64,000 nucleotides of DNA, taken from NCBI GenBank assembly GCA_035079385.1, contig JAVHKY010000052.1, forward strand, positions 6,262,001 to 6,326,000, given 5' to 3'. The translations under genes were made by a program, and so were the position numbers. Below, in pieces: positions 42,405-52,564 of the stretch. Below the pieces are notes generated by a model. The model saw only the letters and a program-made list of their open reading frames with translations. It searched no databases and was not told the DNA's origin. Position 1 is the stretch's first letter. Each line of letters begins with the position of its first letter. The DNA is from Aspidiotus rigidus. Taxonomy: Eukaryota; Arthropoda; Insecta; Hemiptera; Diaspididae.

Positions 42405-43032
42405 CCAAAGTCATATGTGACCTGGTTCCAAGAAAGGGACCGGAGCGTCCAAATATCAATCTGGAGATATGAGTCTTCTTGCGTCTTCAGGCAGACTCTT
42501 ATCTCCGGATTCATATTTGAACGTTTTCATTCCTTCCTGAAACCAGGTCACATATAGAAAAACCAAGTTAGTTCACGACGCATTTAACCAACGTTATTCT
42601 TTACACATGAAGTTAATGGATCGCGGTAGGCGCGCATGGTGTATAGATGTCCAGTTTTCACACAGCGCATATGGACGGTTTTCAAATTTTATTGATTTAT
42701 TCGAAAAATATTGATTTTTACGCAAAGTTGAAGAGAGGTAAACTTAATCCTCTTGTAATTTTCTATCGATTGATGTGAAGAAAAAAATTTTATCACAAAA
42801 AAATTTGAAACCACACACGTCTGATAGGAAATTACAAGAGGAATAATTTTTGTTCTCTTCAATTTTTATGAAAGTTTATAGTTTTGGAAATAACGGGAAA
42901 AATTAAACATCAGCCCATAAGAGCCTATAGTGAAGTAGGACATCAGTAATATGCTAACGCTGTTGCACAGCGGAAGACCTGTGAACGTAGTGCGTGAACT
43001 AACTTGGTTTTTCTATATGACTTTAACACGTA
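42398..43032. mobile_element. Hairpin-rich non-autonomous element
   Basis: The element spans 42405-43025 (621 bp), flanked by ACACGTA (42398-42404 and 43026-43032). The uninterrupted site is visible in the sister copy near 43893-43910. Ends: CCAAAGTCATATGTGACC left, TAAAGTCATATAGAAAAACC right reversed. It contains two consecutive hairpins: 42411-42556 (arms CATATGTGACCTGGTTYC) and 42557-43013 (arms AGAAAAACCAAGTTAGTTCA). A third pair inside is GGAAATTACAAGAGG. A 7-8 bp duplication would fit hAT-like insertion. Confidence 0.78.
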
Positions 43033-43480
43033 CTGATAACGAAAGTGGTAAAGGTATAGGAAAATCCGCTTCTCCTAACGTAAGCAGCTACTCGCAGCTA
43101 TTCAGCTACTCGCAGCTATTCGTAAGAAGCTCGTAAGAAGCTACTCGTAATAGTGAAAAATTTTTCAACAAAAGTAAAAATTTCTCGAGAACTACTCATC
43201 CGATCCTCAAAAAAAAATGCAGGTGCACATCTTCAAATATAATACTACAATATGGCCGAGTTACAAAAAAATCCATCGGGTAGTTTCGGAGGAGTTCCGT
43301 GGACAAAAAGGTACTCGAAATAATGCAAAATTTCTCATCAAATTGAACATTTCTCGAGAACTACTCATCCGATTTTCAAAAAAATTGCAGGTGCACATCT
43401 TCAGATATACTACTACAATATGGCTAAGTTACAAAAAAATCCATCGGGTAGTTTCGGAGGAGTTCCGCGGACAAAAAAAT

Positions 43481-43485
<5 letters not shown>
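43033..43485 (+). repeat. Family G unit, right part, partly duplicated
   Basis: Contains CTCGAGAACTACTCATCCGA and ATCCATCGGGTAGTTTCGGA twice in direct order (43187-43300 and 43352-43470). The same sequence occurs at 44025-44150 and inverted at 47270-47400. Confidence 0.8.

Positions 43486-43532
<47 letters not shown>
43486..43532. repeat. (TA)n microsatellite
   Basis: About 23 uninterrupted TA units between family G and family F sequence. Confidence 0.97.
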
Positions 43533-43537
<5 letters not shown>

Positions 43538-43672
43538 AAACCTGAAATTTTTTTTTATGCTGGTTGTGATCTAGGACCCCTAAAACGTCGAGAAAGTTCA
43601 TTGCCCACTCCCCCTGTTGACCTTGCTACGGGTGTAATACCTCACTTTTCTAGTTAGAAAAGTCGGTAAAAT
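43533..43672 (+). repeat. Family F unit, about 140 bp
   Basis: Starts AAGGAAACCTGAAATTTTTT and ends with the hairpin CTTTTCTAGTTAGAAAAG. Copies: 46310-46447 (+), 46995-47130 (-), 48025-48165 (-); diverged copies near 39825 and 40850. Confidence 0.85.
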
Positions 43673-44166
43673 GAACAACCCGCCATTGCCACTATCCGTT
43701 CAAAAATAAATTTAACAAAACAAATAAAATTTGACAAAACAAAATTCAACGCTCTAGGGGCTGTGGGAAGCGAGATACAAGTGTACTAAATTTGAATGAA
43801 AAGGTTTCATCGGAAATAAAATGCAATGAACCCTTGATAAAGAATGAACAAAGAACGAACCTGTCGAATGATGAAAGGTTCTTCATCACAATACACGTAC
43901 TGATAACGAAAGTGGTAAACGTACTGTATAAGAAAATCCGCTTCTCCTAACGTATGCAGCTACTCGCAGCTATTTGTAAGAAGCTACTCGTAATAGTGAA
44001 AAATTTTTCAAAAAAAGTGAAAATTTCTCGAGAACTACTCATCCGATCCTCAAAAAAAATGCAGGTGCACATCTTCACATATAATACTATAATATGGCCA
44101 AGTTACAAAAAAATCCATCGGGTAGTTTCGGAGGAGTTCCGCGGACAAAAAAATCTTGTATGTATA
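43673..44166 (+). repeat. Family G unit without the 621-bp insertion
   Basis: A near copy of 42175-42404 plus 43026-43485. It shows the empty site of the hairpin element. The Helitron at 44167 is inserted at its right edge. Confidence 0.8.
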
Positions 44167-45369
44167 TCTATATTATAAGAGAGTCATTGTCGCCTTTTCA
44201 CGTCGAAACTACGGAACCAAACGACATGAAAGTCAGCATGATGAAAGTCGATACCTCCTAAAGTGTTTATATCGTAGTGAAATTGTGAAAAGTGTTTTCG
44301 GTAATCTGTAATTGAGCTTTAAAAGACGTTTTGCGTCTATATTATAAGAGAGTCATTGTCGCCTTTTCACGTCGAAACTACGGAACCAAACGACATGAAA
44401 GTCAGCATGATGAAAGTCGATACCTCCTAAAGTGTTTATATCGTAGTGAAATTGTGAAAAGTGTTTTCGGTAATCTGTAATTGAGCTTTAAAAGACGTTT
44501 TGCGTTAGTGTGTATGTGTGAGTACGTATATATTCACTTCGCTTATCGGTTACCCTAGCGCAACACAATACATCGTTATCAGTGCCAAAGCAACCACATT
44601 CGCTCTGTTCGTTTATACGTCCGGTGTACACATTTTTACACTTTACCTAAAAAATTGTTACGCCGATACTTAAGAAAATGCCCACTTTCTTCGAGATTTC
44701 AGCGTTCTCCCGTCCAGTATGACGCAACATCATGTAATTGGAATTTGAGATGCGTGTGTTTATGTGTGAGTGCATTCTGATTCTGTACTTCCTGCCTTTT
44801 ATCAAAGCCTGTATCAGTTGTGTTTTTATTTCTATTAAACGAGCACCGAGAATCAGCATAGTGATACAAGTATTTTATTATCTTTAATCGGGTTTTTATG
44901 TCCCCGGTTTAACTCATCGAATTCTGAATTTATCGAGTTGTACTCTTCAGTGCAGGTCGGTATCATTCGTGTCTAGAAGGTTCTAGCGTCAAAATTTTTC
45001 AAAAAATTTCATTAGCGCGGCTTTAATCGAGTTCTTAAGTTTTAAGGCACAGCTGGACGTATGAAGCATGTTTTCACTTAATATGCCTGTACTTTCCTTC
45101 CAAGCATGAACGTGAAGTTTTTGTATGCGTAATGCATGTACAGACCTGTTCGTGTATTGTAGTTTGTAACAAAGTCTCTACCAAATTCCTGTCAGTGTTT
45201 TCTTAGTGGGGCAAAATGAAAGAAGTTCGATCTTAATGCAGTAAAAATAGCAAGACGTAAGAAATCTAATCTTAGTCGACATTCGTTTGCTGTCGAAAAG
45301 AAGAGAAGTCAAGGGATAATGATAAGTGGTTTTCTTATAACGGTAATGTTGATTAAAAACTAAAAAGTT

Positions 45370-45739
45370 GTATTGGCAATATGAACGTCGTTTGCTTATT
45401 TAAAGATGAAAGTTTGAAATTAGGTGAGCTACCGCCGCTTCCTGATGTATTTAATTTTTGCAGCAGAATTTTGCTAAAGAAGAGAAAAAGTCTTATTGTG
45501 CAAAGCAATTTATTGTGGGTGAGATTTTTTCGCACGAAATAAAAAGTCAAATATCACGAAAAAACAAAGACTATAAGCGGTTGAGAATAATTTCACAAAA
45601 AAAATTAAAAAATCAACATGAAAAAAATGCATTAACGAAGAAACAAAAAAATCACAAAAAATTAAAACTTTTGACCGAAAAATTAAAAGCATTGAAAAAT
45701 TATAAAGAAAACATTTTTTGGTCTATTTCACATCGATAA
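45370..45739 (+). pseudogene. Lysine-rich fragment inside the Helitron
   Basis: An initial frame from ATG 45381 reads MNVVCLFKDESLKLGELPPL; a second frame (45458-45739) is strongly basic (KKQKNHKKLKLLTEKLKALK). It could be captured host sequence or decayed transposon DNA. I do not recognise it. Translation of A-rich DNA alone can produce such lysine runs. Confidence 0.25.
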
Positions 45740-45989
45740 TAATAAATCATTATTTTCATATTAAGAACTTTTCTTTTAATGAAGATGGAATGAAAAATTG
45801 AATTCCAAATCTGACTAAAACGAAATCATCGGTAGACCTTAACAGAAAGAAATTCGGATCTCTTGAGTACTAAATCTCAGTGAGAAAAAAAGCTTCAGAT
45901 CTTTTGCTTTCCAGATCATGACAGGAAAAGAGAAACTGTAGATTGAATTCAGGGACTACGAGTATTGAAAATATCCCCCGTAATTACCG

Positions 45990-46048
45990 GAAAAAAAAAA
46001 AAAAAAAAAAAAAAAGGAATGATCGAAATTATTAAAAAAAAAAAAAAA
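45990..46048 (+). repeat. Two poly-A runs in the Helitron
   Basis: Runs of about 25 A (45990-46014) and about 14 A (46034-46048). Confidence 0.9.
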
Positions 46049-46301
46049 TTTGAATGATGAATTTCAAAGATGCAAGAAATCTTCAAGTAGCTACTGAAAT
46101 AGTAATTCGTGGCGAAAACAAACGATATTGGAACTCGCTTCTGTTTTTCTATAATATTGATTTCTGTTTTGTTTTTGTTTCCAATTTTCTTTTTCAGTTA
46201 TTAAAGTTAATTCCTGTAACAGTCATTTAGTACTTATTCTGAACAGATACACGCTTATGTCGCTACAATGTGCCGCCCGAAGGGCGGGTAATTCAGCTAG
46301 T

Positions 46302-47140
46302 ATATATATAAGGAAACCTGAAATTTTTTTTTATGCTAGTTGTGATCTAGGACCCCTAAAATGTCGAGAAAGTTCATTGCCCACTCCCCCTGTTGACCTT
46401 GCTACGGGTGTAATACCTCACTTTTCTAGTTAGAAAAGTCGGTAAAAGTAACATCCTACAAGGTCATAACCGAACGAGCGAGTCATCAAATTTTTTTTTA
46501 TTTTTATTTTTTTTTATTTAATACTTTTTACAAAAACTGCCGAGCGGCATCTATATGTACTGATCATAATAGCTATGTATTACACTTGTTGAGCTACCTA
46601 TTCCATTGAACAGTAGCCTTTGACAGACTAATTCAGTCAATTCTTCATCAGGTATGTACCTGGTCCGATGTCCAATTACTCCAATTTGGAACTGGTAGCC
46701 AGTCATGCCGATATTGTATTGATTCAATGCACTATTCATTTTATTTTTGAACAAACGTAATACTACTTCCATACTAGATTGATACTAGGCCCAATATACT
46801 GCAGTAAAACCTGTCGCGAAATGCGATAAATGTATTCGTAAGTCTCTATATTCAACGACCATCGTCATACACATAGTAACCGCCACACTTGCAGATAGAT
46901 TTGTGAATCGTGGCTTTATATGTCCAATTGAAGTAAATCCGAAGATAGGATTATAATAAAGTACGTAGTTGATTGTATATTCGAATCTACTTTTACCGAC
47001 TTTTCTAGCTAGAAAAGTGAGGTAGTACAACCGTAGGAAGGAGCACAGGGGGCGGGGGCAATAAACTTTCTCGACGTTTTAGAGGTCCTAGATCACAACT
47101 AGCATAAAAAATTTCAGGTTTCCTTATATATATATATATA
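46302..47140. mobile_element. Element with family F units as long inverted ends
   Basis: A family F unit at 46310-46447 (+) and its inverse at 46995-47130 form terminal inverted repeats of about 140 bp, ending in TATATA on both sides. Between them are two minus-strand frames (47030-46785 and 46772-46551) without recognisable domains. The first contains FTSIGHIKPRFTNLSASVAV; the second contains GVIGHRTRYIPDEELTELVC. This is the only F pair arranged this way around unique sequence. Confidence 0.55.
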
Positions 47141-47142
47141 TA

Positions 47143-47144
<2 letters not shown>

Positions 47145-47240
<96 letters not shown>
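47145..47240 (+). repeat. (GA)n microsatellite
   Basis: About 47 uninterrupted GA units. The long serine/leucine frames across it on the minus strand are artefacts. Confidence 0.97.
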
Positions 47241-47241
<1 letters not shown>

Positions 47242-47261
47242 TATATGTATAAATATGTATA

Positions 47262-48165
47262 AGATTTTTTTGTCCGTGGAACTCCTCCGAAACTACCCGA
47301 TGGATTTTTTTGTAACTTGACCATATTGTAGTATTATATCTGAAGATGTGCACTTGCAAGTTTTTTGAGAATCGGATGAGTAGTTCTCGAGAAATTTTCA
47401 CTTTTTTGAAAAATTTCTCACTATTACGAGTAGCTTCTTACAAATAGCTGTGAGTAGCTGCTTACGTTACAAGAAGCGGACTGTCCTATCCTTTTACCAC
47501 TTTTGTTACCTACGTGTATTGTAATGAAGAACCTGTTATCATTCAACAGGTTCATTCTTGATCAAGGGTTCATTGAATTTTATTTACGATGATATTTCAT
47601 TCAAATTTAGTACACTTGTATCTCGCTTCCCACAGCTCCTGGAGCCTTGAATTTTGTTTTGTCAAATTTTATTTGTTTTGTTAAATTTGTTTTTGAACGG
47701 ATAGTGGCAATGGCGGGTTGTTCATTTTATTTTCATTATTATTAATCATGCTCGATAGTGAAAACCTTGAGTTTGAAAGATTAAGTACAATTTTTTAATC
47801 TTCATCAAGTGTGCAAATGCAAGACTACCTCGGTGACTTCATTCTTAATTATAATTATTTATTTATACGTCATTTTTTCATGTATGTGTTCATAATTGAT
47901 AGTGGTTCATAGTTGATTTGAGGTGTCTCAGGAGATAGAGAGATTATTTTCAATTTGGACTGGCTTTTTTGAGAGAGATTTGAGGTTAGACTAACGAGTG
48001 AACCAGGCTCGGGTGCTATATATTTTACCGACTTTTCTAACTAGAAAAGTGAGGTATTACACCCGTAGCAAGGTCAACAGGGGGAGGGGGCAATGAACTT
48101 TCTCGACGTTTTAGAGGTCCTAGATCACAACTAGCATAAAAAAAATTTCAGGTTTCCTTATATAT
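47262..48165 (-). repeat. Family G unit and family F unit, inverted
   Basis: A reverse copy of the 41360-43485 arrangement without the LINE and the hairpin element: GGAACTCCTCCGAAACTACC at 47278 through GGTTTTCACTATCGAGCATG (inverse, near 47752) to GAGTGAACCAGGCTCGGGTG, then an F unit at 48025-48165. With the forward copies it makes a very long inverted pair across 41.4-48.2 kb. Confidence 0.82.
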
Positions 48166-48174
48166 GTTATGCGG

Positions 48175-48480
48175 AATTCACGTAATCGCCGAATCCGCGG
48201 ATTCGGTACAAAAATTGCTTAATCCGTGGACTCAGCAACCACTTTGCCGATTCCGTGGATTTTAAAAAATGTTGCTGAATTTGTGGATTTGTTGCCGGAT
48301 GTACGTAATTTTTTGCCGGATACACGGAATTTTTTGCTTAATCCACGGATTCGGTGGATGATTTTCTGCTGAATCCATGGATTCGGCAGCACCAAGTTGA
48401 AAATAGTAAATGTAAGTTGTCCTAAAAACAAAAAGAGGAAAAAATAGTAAATGTAAGTTGTTCTAAAAACGAAAAGAAGT
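48175..48480. repeat. Array E: CGAATCCGYGGATTCG motifs, plus TAAATGTAAGTTGTYCT tail
   Basis: About nine near-palindromic cores (CCGAATCCGCGGATTCGG, CTTAATCCACGGATTCGG and variants) spaced by about 25-35 bp. Spacers CAACCACTTTGCC and AATTTTTTGC also occur in array D1. The right part has two copies of AATAGTAAATGTAAGTTG followed by TYCTAAAAAC, matching 52240-52290 in reverse. Confidence 0.82.
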
Positions 48481-48489
48481 ACAACCGTG

Positions 48490-48592
48490 TTCTGGCGCAG
48501 CTCACGGAAAAAATGTGAGTGAATTTAGAAAACACGCCTTAAAAGTGTGACACTATGAGCCAAGTCGTCAGTGGTGCCAGTGAAGAAAACGG
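48490..48592 (+). other. Candidate first exon of an unidentified gene
   Basis: An ATG at 48556 opens MSQVVSGASEEN and meets a strong donor (AACG|GTAAGC) at 48592. A possible following mini-exon (about 49174-49200, TTCCAG before and GTTTGT after) would keep the phase and read QTNAFVRQ. I know no protein with this sequence, so both may be chance. Confidence 0.2.
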
Positions 48593-49956
48593 TAAGCATT
48601 TTTTTCGAGAATGAATTAACTTGAACTTGAAAAAATATTGTTCATTTTTTATTTCGCGGGCAGATGTAATTTGAATCTGAAAAATTAGCATTGGCTTACT
48701 TTACTCCACTTTCAAGCAACTTTTTAAAGCCTACCTATTATAATATTGAATTTTGCTAGTACAATCACGTACCAATCATAATTAGAATTTATTTCTGTTC
48801 AAAACAAAGCGAAGTAAATATATTCATCTTCACTTGTTTATTGATATTTATCAGTTCTGAATATTATTAATATCATTACAAGTATCATGACTTTCAATTG
48901 TAACATAACAATGAGTTTTCTTGCTGGAAAAGCCTTTAAAAAAAATTGATTTTTATTCGATAGCCGCCTAGCTGTCATAATATCTTTTCTAAAAGAAATC
49001 AATAATATACTATAATAAAGAAGTACTTTACATTTTACCTATCTTTCAACATGGAATCTGAATTTCTTCTATCTGGTATCATAATAATTATACTCACTGG
49101 TATTGATTTTTTCAAATCTAGTGGGGCACTAATCATTCATTATTTTTTGAGTAAGGCTATGATTGAATTCCAGGTCAAACAAACGCTTTTGTTCGACAAG
49201 GTTTGTTGAGCAATGCTCGATTTTGTCAAACCTTGTTCTAATATACCGAACGTAAAAATACGTCAATAATATGTTCGAGTAATTTATACAAAATATTAAT
49301 TTGTAGGTTTTTCTTTTCTTTTCTTTCTTCTTTTTTTAAAAGTAATTTTCCTCTTAGGATTCCTTCTTTATTTCATGGTATTTTGGTGAAACTATTTTTT
49401 AATGAAAACAAGAACTGAAGCAAAGATAGTCAAGGGAATCGGGCCCATGTATTACATTAACTTTCTTTACCTAAATACTAGAAAGTATTTCCAAAAAAGA
49501 TCTTCTCCAAGAAAGAAAGAAACTGAAATTATTGACAGTACTTCCTCTGTGGTGAGCACTGATTGATTTTTTACCTCTATCATGAACACTTTTTGTAGTT
49601 CTAGAAACATTCATTCGACTTCGCATTAAATTGAAGGATGATCCATGTTCAGGCACCCAAGTGACTTAGAAAACGAGTGACGTTCCCACATTTTACCTGT
49701 CAAAAATGACACCTCATACACAGAACTCATACAATACCTAACCTCAGCCGAACTTTTCTCTCTACTTTAAAACCTTTAATTATAGTAAAAATTGGACTGT
49801 ACCTTTGAAGTTTAATGCAATACTATGTATCAAGCTAATAGCCCAAAGCGTAGCTTAAAAGCTAGTAGAAATAAAATTAAAAAAACAAAAGTGATTCAGC
49901 ACTGACAACGTTCATCATACAAGTACGGTCGTAATAATGGCCCTTGTATTTTCAGA
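48593..49956. other. AT-rich, no gene recognised
   Basis: Only short frames. A minus frame at 49471-49656 lacks any known motif. Confidence 0.4.
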
Positions 49957-50660
49957 TGTGATTGCACTCGATATTAATGTTTTCCATACCTAATTACAAT
50001 AAGAATTACGCTAGGAATCTAGTACTCCCATGTGTAATTATGAGTGGAGTAATAGAGTTCCGCACGTAATTACAATTGGAATTATGGTCGGAATTTCCAA
50101 GTTGGATACTTTTCAGTCAACAGAAAATTCAAATTTTACAGCGGTTGAGGGGCAGTACAGTGTTTCTCTCAATTACAATTGTCTGTGGTAGTACTTTGAA
50201 GGATTTCAACCAAGTCTGATGATAATGAATTGAGAATTGATGAAATTTCAAATTTTTCAAAACTTTTTGTCAATTCTCTCGCAAGACAGGTAGATATTCT
50301 TAATACATCAAGCCGATGTTGTGAGAAATTGTGAAAGGAATTTGATTTTCTTCAAAACGTCTTATTTCTAAACCAATTTTTTGCAGGTGGTGCGTTGTCA
50401 TAGAGCAAAGGCTACATTTCAACTCCGAACTCTTTCAGCAGCCCCCTTCCCTTCTGAAAATCATGTTTTCTATCCGCGCGAGATGACCCAGTCAAAAGTT
50501 CCAGTTGTATTTCCGGATGTAATTACACCCAGAATGAATGTCCTCCATACGTAATTACGCTAGGAGCTTAGTATTTCCATGTGTAATTATGAGTGGAGTA
50601 ATAGAGTTCCGCACATAATTACAATTGGAATTATGGTCGGAATTTTCAAGCTGGATGCGA
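49957..50660. repeat. Array H: TAATTAC motifs in two copies
   Basis: Two blocks of about 150 bp (49957-50110 and 50511-50660) share TGTAATTATGAGTGGAGTAA, TAGAGTTCCGCACRTAATTA and CAATTGGAATTATGGTCGGA. Within each, TAATTAC or its inverse recurs about every 30 bp. Sequence between the blocks is unique and AT-rich. Confidence 0.75.
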
Positions 50661-51021
50661 CAAGTATTTTTTTTTCTGCTTGTACTGCTATTTCTTCTTT
50701 CCTTCGTTGATACTGGAGAGAAACGCTTACACAAAAAAGCAATAAAAATGGTGTTCCGATACTATATGAAATAACTTTTATTGCGGTCAAGAGAAAAAAA
50801 AAGGAAGACGTTCAAGGTAGTCAGACCTCGATTGCTGAATAGTTGGTCGTCGCTGGATGTTCTTCATCAACGACATTGTAAATATTATTGGCATTGAATT
50901 ACGCCGCCCTGATCCATGTTTCTCTCAATCTGGACAAGGGATGACTTCTTTCGAATCATTTTAACTTTAAAAATCATTCGAGAAGACACAACACCTACTA
51001 CGCCCATAATATTATATACCC
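50661..51021. other. No feature seen
   Basis: Nothing recognised apart from a short poly-A at 50793-50801. Confidence 0.4.
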
Positions 51022-51160
51022 TACAGTCTGTTCCACGAGAGTTTGGTATTATAAATCACGGGGAACCCGCATTCCATTCGCATTCCGTAACATAAAATAA
51101 GCGTGAGTGATGTGGGTTGCCTATCCTCTATAATACCAAACTCTTGTGGAACAGACTGTA
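51022..51160. mobile_element. Small MITE, mariner-like ends
   Basis: A 135-bp element (51024-51158) with inverted ends CAGTCTGTTCCACGAGAG, continuing TTTGGTATTATA on both sides, flanked by TA. The size and TA sites fit a Tc1/mariner-type MITE. Confidence 0.82.
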
Positions 51161-51617
51161 GGTTGTTAAAGATTTTATTTCATAAAACGGGAATATTTTC
51201 GAAGACAAACTCTCCGAGTGTAGATTGAAGATGTAGTGAGTTCTGTATCAACTGTTATATCATTACAGAGGTCTCTCATTGAGAAAATGATACGTAATCG
51301 CAAAATATCTGAAAAAATAAAGGTCTTGGACCAGTTTGAAATGGTAATTAAAAGCCCTCTATCAATGATCAAAACTAGCGATATATGTATACCTTTGCAT
51401 GTTTGAGATGTCTGAGAGGTCTTTATTTTTTTATTTCAATTCAAGATCGCAACACAGTACCGTATTTTATTAATTTTACCAAAGTCGTTATTTCGACAAT
51501 GATCACAATCATGATCAAACCCGTTCAAACCGAAGAATATAAGAAAATGAAAAAATAACACGAAATTTTCCAGAATCTTAGTGAAACTCAAAATACTCGG
51601 GTGAAACTTATTATTTG

Positions 51618-51882
51618 TAAAGTACACACAGAGTAAACAGAGGTCGGCTTCGCTATGCTCATAACGTTGTCGAATACGGGCATCATCCAAATTCGTAGTT
51701 TAGGTTCGCCTGACGCGTTGAGTGCGCGTCAAGCTCTGCATACAGTTGTACACAATGCAAATTGTTGAGTGTTGCAGATTCACCGCTCGGTTAACTGCGT
51801 TAGGCGAACCCTAAACTACGAATTTGGATGATGCCCGTGTCTCGAGCGCGTTCAGACGACCTCTGTTTACTCTGTGAAAGTA
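51618..51882. repeat. Nested inverted repeat, about 265 bp
   Basis: Outer arms CACAGAGTAAACAGAGGTCG (51626) and its inverse (51858-51879). Inner arms ACGGGCATCATCCAAATTCG, continuing TAGTTTAGGTTCGCC (51678-51715), and the inverse at 51800-51838. The inner pair is better conserved than the outer spacer. Confidence 0.82.
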
Positions 51883-52135
51883 CAGTAGAAGTAATTAATA
51901 ACCTTCTCCTATCTGGTCAGACTGATTGTTCTTCACACTTTTCTCTCAAGTTTTTGTTTACCTGGCATGCCTGCGTAGCGTGCACACGGTCAACAATTTT
52001 GTCTGCACTTTCTCGATTAATAGACACACTCAACTAGTTTTTGTGGTACGATATGGTAGACCTGTAGGCAGGTTATTTCCTTGGGTCACGCCAAGTCACG
52101 CATACATCTACAGGGTCACGGCTTAGAATCGTGAT
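51883..52135. other. No feature seen
   Basis: Short frames only, without a known motif. Confidence 0.4.
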
Positions 52136-52340
52136 AACAGTTTAGAACAACTTGTTTTAGAACGACTTGTGTTGGAATAATTTGTTTTAGAACAACTTGT
52201 GTTAGAATAACTTACATTAGAATAACTTGGTTTAGAATAACTTACAATTAGCCCAACTTACATTTACTATTTTCGACTTGGTTTTATATTTTTTAGAATA
52301 ACTTATTTTAGAATAACTTACATATAGCCAGAATTATTCA
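52136..52340 (+). repeat. Array J: TTAGAATAACTT repeats
   Basis: About eleven copies of TTAGAAYRACTT at a 15-17 bp period, with TGTGTTAGAATAACTTAC as a typical unit. One spacer, ACTTACATTTACTATTTTCG, is the inverse of the tail of array E at 48395-48420. Confidence 0.85.
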
Positions 52341-52390
52341 ATGCAGAACATGATGGAGAGGGTATTTCCTGGATCAAACTATAGCTTATA

Positions 52391-52558
52391 AAAGATGAGG
52401 ACTATATCAAAAAATCTTATTCTTGGTACAATGATGTGAATGAAATTGTATCTCGCCTCCATCTCCTCCGCGCTAGTTGTCAAGCGGGTAACAATAACGT
52501 GTTGGGAGAAATTGCACACATCCAGTTGGAGCTTAGGGAATCTGGCTATATAATCTGA
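52391..52558 (+). pseudogene. Fragment upstream of a Polinton-type integrase
   Basis: A 55-residue frame with WYNDVNEIVSRLHLLRASCQ followed by AGNNNVLGEIAHIQLELRES and GYII. It lies 6 bases before the integrase fragment in the same orientation. I believe this L-H-x-L-x-A-S-x-x-A-G-N block occurs next to Polinton-like integrases, but I cannot name the family. Confidence 0.45.
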
Positions 52559-52564
52559 AGAACA

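Larger units (their letters stand above)
44167..46300 (+). mobile_element. Non-autonomous Helitron, 2134 bp, with duplicated 5' end
   Basis: It begins TCTATATTATAAGAGAGTC after an A and ends with the hairpin GCCGCCCGAAGGGCGGG, then TAATTCAGCTAG before a T. This is the A|TC ... CTAG|T structure of Helitrons. The first 169 bp (44167-44335) are repeated exactly at 44336-44504. It lies in a TA-rich site between family G and F sequence. No Rep or helicase gene was found; the interior is AT-rich and carries a lysine-rich frame. Confidence 0.88.

Noticed and set aside
47114..47401. Frames rich in Ser-Leu over the (GA)n tract
   Set aside because: Translation of a dinucleotide repeat; no coding meaning.
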